From Bradyrhizobium sp. NP1 (lineage in GTDB: Bacteria > Pseudomonadota > Alphaproteobacteria > Rhizobiales > Xanthobacteraceae): DNA of 64,000 nt. Location: contig NZ_CP127385.1 in assembly GCF_030378205.1 (NCBI RefSeq), positions 6,178,001-6,242,000 of the forward strand. The letters run 5' to 3'. A program made the translations under genes and the position numbers. The notes under the pieces are model-generated. The model worked only from the letters and a program-made list of their open reading frames with translations, did not search any database and had not been told where the DNA came from. Of the stretch, positions 60,913 through 64,000 are shown piece after piece (position 1 is the stretch's first letter; each line of letters begins with the position of its first letter).

Positions 60913-63192
60913 TCACTGCTCGCCGTAGCGCAGCCGCCGCCAGACCGCGCCCAGGATGTTGGAATAGTCGTCGGTCCAGACCCGCTGGTCCTCGGTCGGC
61001 GGCGTCTCGGTCCATTGCTCCGAGGAGGCGAGCTTGCCGACGTCCTCGTCCTCGCGGGCGGAGACCACGACCGAAGTCGCGAAGATATACTCGTCGTCGC
61101 GTCCGGAATCCTCGCTGTACACCCAGCTCTTCAGATCGTTGGCATCGGCAATGCCGACCACGACGCTCTCGAGCTCGAGGTGGCGGTTGGAGACGTGCAT
61201 CACGACGGCGCCCTGCGGGGCCAGCTTGTCCTTGTAGATCTTCATCGCCTCCGCGGTGGCGAGATGGATCGGGATCGCGTCCGAGGAATAGGCATCGACG
61301 ATGATCAGATCGTAGATGCCGTCGGGCTCCCTGGCGAAGGTCAGCCGCGCGTCGCCGATCACGGGCTTCATGTCCGGCGCGCAGCGCTGGATGTAGTTGA
61401 AATATTTCGGGTCGCGCGCGGCGTCGACCATGGTCTGGTCGATCTCGAAGAACTTCCAGATCTCGCCTGGCTCCGCCGCGCAGGCCAGCGTGCCCGAACC
61501 GACGCCGATCACCGCGACCCTGAGCGGCGCGCCCTTGCGCTCCCGCATCGCCGTGATCGCCTGCCCGATGCCGCCGTCGCGGTGATAATAGGTGATCGGC
61601 TCGGGCCGGCCGGTGACCGGCGTGCCGTCATTGTTGAGGAATTTTTCCGCGCCGTGGATCGTGGTGCCGTGCATCAGCACGTGATACTGCCCGTTCGGCG
61701 TCACCACGATCTTGTGCACGCCGAAGAAGCTGCGCACGGTGACGACGCGACCCTCGTCCGCCGGATAGACGCGGATCAGGACCAGCGCCACCGCGACGGT
61801 CGCGAAGATCTTCCAGCGGTTGGCGTTGAATGCGAGCGCAAGCAGCGCCGCAAGCACGCCGACCCCGCCGGCCATCCAGACGCGATGGCCTTCGAGCCAG
61901 GACGTGGCACTGCCGCTGGAATAGGACAATCCGATCAGCACAGCGGCCAGCAGCGCCAGCACCGGCCAGTACCAGGCGCTCCAGCGCGGCAGCCGCTCGG
62001 CGCCGGTCGACGGCCGGCACAGCGCCGCCAGCGCCACCAGGATCGGATATTCCGCGACCCACGAAAAAGCATTGGGAGCAATGAGCCCGGCGAACAGGCC
62101 GCCGACCATGCCGCCGAACGACAGCGCGACATAAAAGCCGGTGAGGTATTTTGCCGCCGGCCGCGTCCGCGCCAGTTCGCCGTGGCAGGCCATCGCGATC
62201 AGGAAGAAGCAGAGCTGATGGCCGCCGAGGGTGAGCAGCAGGTTCTGCTCGCCACCGACCGCGAGCAGCACCACCACGCCCGCGATCGCGAGCGGCTGGA
62301 TCATCAGCATCCAGCGATGCGGCAATAGCGGCCGCGACTGGAACACCAGCACCCAGGTCAGCAGATACAGCGACAGCGGCAGCACCCAGAGCAGCGGCGC
62401 CGCCGCGACGTCGGTCGAGATATGCGCGGTCACTGCGATCAGGAGACCTGACGGCACCGCGGCAAGGAAGATCCAGCGCGCGCGCTGGCTCCACGAAGGC
62501 GGCGGCGCGTCGGTCGCTTCGGTCTGTGCGTCGGCATGCGCCAGCGCGGGCGAGCGCAGCAGGAGCGCGCCGCAGGCTGCGATCAGCGCGATCAGCAGCG
62601 CATAACCGGAGGTCCAGATCAGGTTCTGCGTGCGCAGCGTGAATACCGGCTCCAGCAGCACCGGATAGGACAACAGCGCCAGGAAGCTGCCGATGTTGGA
62701 GGACGCGTAGAGAAAGTAAGGATCGGGTCCCGCGGGATGACCTGTTCGAACGAACCAGGCCTGCAACAGCGGGTTGTTGGCGGCAAGCGCAAAGAACGGC
62801 AGGCCGATCGAGACCACGAACAGGCCGAGCAGCCAGAACGCATAGGCGTGCGTCGGCGGCTCGCCGAAGGAATTGGCGATCGACAGCGGCAAAGTGAGGA
62901 AAGCCAGCACCAGCAGCACCAGATGCACCGCGACCGGGATGGTCCGGTTCCTGATCTGCATCAGCAGATGCGCGTAGGCGTAGCCGGCCAGCAAGAGCGA
63001 CTGGAAGAACACCATCGCCACCGACCACACCGCGGGCGAGCCGCCGAGCCGCGGCAGCACCATCTTGGTGAACAGCGGCTGCACCGAGAACAAGAGCAGC
63101 GCGCTGACGAAGATCGCCGCCGTGTAGACCGTGAGCACCAGCCGGTTGCGCGAAGCGGATGGCTGGTCCTTGGAGACGTCGGAAGGCGGCAT
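60913..63192 (-). CDS. Membrane-anchored spermidine synthase-like fusion protein
   Basis: 759 residues. The first part (about residues 18-475) has twelve or more membrane segments and looks MFS-like (LVLTVYTAAIFVSALLLFSVQPLFTKMVLPRLGG). The C-terminal part (about 490-700) is a spermidine synthase/methyltransferase Rossmann domain with VAVIGVGSGTLACAAEPG and FEIDQTMVDAAR and an acidic catalytic stretch IVDAYSSDAIPIHLAT. Membrane-bound spermidine-synthase-like fusions are known in proteobacteria; the acceptor is uncertain. Confidence 0.88.
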   Translation of the reverse strand: MPPSDVSKDQPSASRNRLVLTVYTAAIFVSALLLFSVQPLFTKMVLPRLGGSPAVWSVAMVFFQSLLLAGYAYAHLLMQIRNRTIPVAVHLVLLVLAFLTLPLSIANSFGEPPTHAYAFWLLGLFVVSIGLPFFALAANNPLLQAWFVRTGHPAGPDPYFLYASSNIGSFLALLSYPVLLEPVFTLRTQNLIWTSGYALLIALIAACGALLLRSPALAHADAQTEATDAPPPSWSQRARWIFLAAVPSGLLIAVTAHISTDVAAAPLLWVLPLSLYLLTWVLVFQSRPLLPHRWMLMIQPLAIAGVVVLLAVGGEQNLLLTLGGHQLCFFLIAMACHGELARTRPAAKYLTGFYVALSFGGMVGGLFAGLIAPNAFSWVAEYPILVALAALCRPSTGAERLPRWSAWYWPVLALLAAVLIGLSYSSGSATSWLEGHRVWMAGGVGVLAALLALAFNANRWKIFATVAVALVLIRVYPADEGRVVTVRSFFGVHKIVVTPNGQYHVLMHGTTIHGAEKFLNNDGTPVTGRPEPITYYHRDGGIGQAITAMRERKGAPLRVAVIGVGSGTLACAAEPGEIWKFFEIDQTMVDAARDPKYFNYIQRCAPDMKPVIGDARLTFAREPDGIYDLIIVDAYSSDAIPIHLATAEAMKIYKDKLAPQGAVVMHVSNRHLELESVVVGIADANDLKSWVYSEDSGRDDEYIFATSVVVSAREDEDVGKLASSEQWTETPPTEDQRVWTDDYSNILGAVWRRLRYGEQ

Positions 63193-63258
63193 GAAAACTC
63201 CGGCTCAAGCCTGGTGGGGAGGAAGCGCAATGGACCATATGGCACCAAGGCGGGCAAT

Positions 63259-63335
63259 CCAGTGCCGCCGATTTGAAGTTCCTGCTCCCCTGCGGCAAGT
63301 TCAATCCAGGAACTTCAAATCGAAAGCGGCACTGG
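63259..63335. repeat. CTAG-like palindrome E1 (CCAG/CTGG ends)
   Basis: 77-bp palindrome: CCAGTGCCGCCGATTTGAAG pairs with CTTCAAATCGAAAGCGGCACTGG. Arms contain GATTTGAAGTTCCTG/CAGGAACTTCAAATC, the best-paired stem of the family. Ends are CCAG/CTGG, one base change from CTAG. Confidence 0.85.
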
Positions 63336-63349
63336 TATCATCGATTTCG

Positions 63350-63424
63350 CTAGTGCCCTTTGCTTTCCGAAGTTCGCACAGAGGCTGCTGCGACGGATCG
63401 CGAACTTCGGAAAGCGGGCACTAG
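63350..63424. repeat. CTAG-palindrome E2
   Basis: 75-bp palindrome with CTAG at both ends. CTAGTGCCC...CTTTCCGAAGTTCGC pairs with GCGAACTTCGGAAAG...GGGCACTAG. It stands 80 bp before the start of the last gene of the window. The rest of 63193-63504 shows no other feature. Confidence 0.88.
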
Positions 63425-63504
63425 CCGTTCGATCAAACCGCTGTGCTGAAGCCTGCGAGTTCGCTATGACAGGCCCGGATTAATCAAGGCTTCTTGAAAG
63501 CAAG

Positions 63505-64000
63505 ATGAACGAAACCGATGTCGTCATCATCGGCGCCGGCCATAATGGCCTCACCTGCGCCGCCTATCTCGGCATGGCCGGCCTCAGGGTGACCGTGGTC
63601 GAGCGCCGCAAGGTCGTCGGTGGCGCCGCGGTGACGGAGGAATTCCATCCCGGTTTCCGCAACTCGGTCGCGGCCTATACCGTCAGCCTGCTCAACCCCA
63701 GGGTCATCGCCGACCTGCGCCTGCACGAGCATGGGCTGAAAATCGTCGAGCGCCGCGCGCAGAACTTCCTCCCTGCCTCCGACGGCAGCTATCTCCTTAC
63801 CGGCGAGGGCCGCACTGCGGCTTCGGTGGCGCTGCTCAGCGAGCACGACGCCGACCACATCGCGGCGTTCTCGCGCGAGCTTGAGGCGATCGCCGACGTG
63901 CTGCGGCAATTCGTGCTGCGCGCGCCGCCCAATTTGGTCGAAGGTTTTGGCCCAAACGCGATCCGCGAGACGCTGAATGCGCTTGGCACGGCCAATATCC
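63505..64000 (+). CDS. Phytoene desaturase-type FAD-dependent oxidoreductase (partial)
   Basis: Starts MNETDVVIIGAGHNGLTCA, a Rossmann FAD-binding motif, followed by GLRVTVVERRKVVGGAAVTEEFHPGFRNSV, the pattern of the CrtI/amine-oxidase-like NAD(P)/FAD oxidoreductase family (BdpA/PDH1-like). Open to the window end after 165 codons, so the C-terminus is missing and the substrate cannot be said. It follows palindrome E2. Confidence 0.88.
   Translation, partial: MNETDVVIIGAGHNGLTCAAYLGMAGLRVTVVERRKVVGGAAVTEEFHPGFRNSVAAYTVSLLNPRVIADLRLHEHGLKIVERRAQNFLPASDGSYLLTGEGRTAASVALLSEHDADHIAAFSRELEAIADVLRQFVLRAPPNLVEGFGPNAIRETLNALGTANI

Noticed and set aside
1..64000. tRNA genes, rRNA genes, CRISPR arrays, integrases or transposases
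   Set aside because: None was recognised on either strand; the only structural RNA seen is the two-piece tmRNA.

Overview
The window is one contiguous piece of a high-GC alphaproteobacterial chromosome, most likely Bradyrhizobium or a close relative. The evidence is a two-piece tmRNA whose tag reads ANDNYAPVAQAA, the sspB-fumC-DUF4169-RHH gene order, many solute-binding-protein-dependent transporters, and several dispersed intergenic palindrome families. No rRNA, tRNA, CRISPR array, integrase or transposase gene was seen. Most genes look like vertically inherited core or accessory metabolism.

Layout. 1-4060: hflK-hflC membrane protease regulators and a thyA-GNAT-folA folate/thymidylate operon. 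4207-8599: a tctB-tctA-tctC tripartite tricarboxylate transporter with hairpins after tctA and after tctC, then a two-gene chromate transporter. 8725-12069: ssrA (tmRNA), sspB (the ClpXP adaptor for its tag), fumC, a DUF4169 gene and a ribbon-helix-helix gene. 12139-18313: a TPR protein, feoAB, an ABC-F ATPase, and a LysR regulator divergent from a DinB-fold gene across a perfect palindrome. 18320-25662: a giant AsmA protein, then a P450/TetR pair with a shared palindromic operator, and an MFS permease. 25881-39798: two branched-chain-amino-acid-type ABC operons flanking a TRAP transporter/2-hydroxyacid dehydrogenase operon. 40226-46892: a secreted caspase-like protein, a SulP transporter, and a tandem pair of exported LTxxQ/Spy-like proteins. 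46974-54725: LysR/DHA2 exporter, a GlcD-type FAD oxidase, a thioesterase, DUF1328, and a UvrD/PcrA helicase carrying an in-frame palindromic element. 54807-64000: exported cysteine-rich and OmpA-like proteins, an ABC-2 exporter, an L,D-transpeptidase, small exported proteins, an alpha/beta hydrolase, a spermidine-synthase-like membrane fusion, and the start of a phytoene-desaturase-type oxidoreductase.

The least ordinary content is not in gene names. Five intergenic regions carry chains of about 70-80 bp imperfect palindromes that mostly end in CTAG, share their terminal CTAG between neighbours, recombine with one another, and in one case supply the stop codon of livF. A different 168-bp palindromic element sits in frame inside the UvrD/PcrA helicase between motifs II and III and adds about 56 residues. 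Other points worth checking are an arginine in place of the Walker A lysine in one LivF, a missing catalytic glutamate in the 2-hydroxyacid dehydrogenase, a His/Gly-rich tandem duplicate of the Spy-like protein, and three regulator/target palindromes. Starts were chosen from ribosome binding sites, overlaps and family alignment from memory; no database search was possible.
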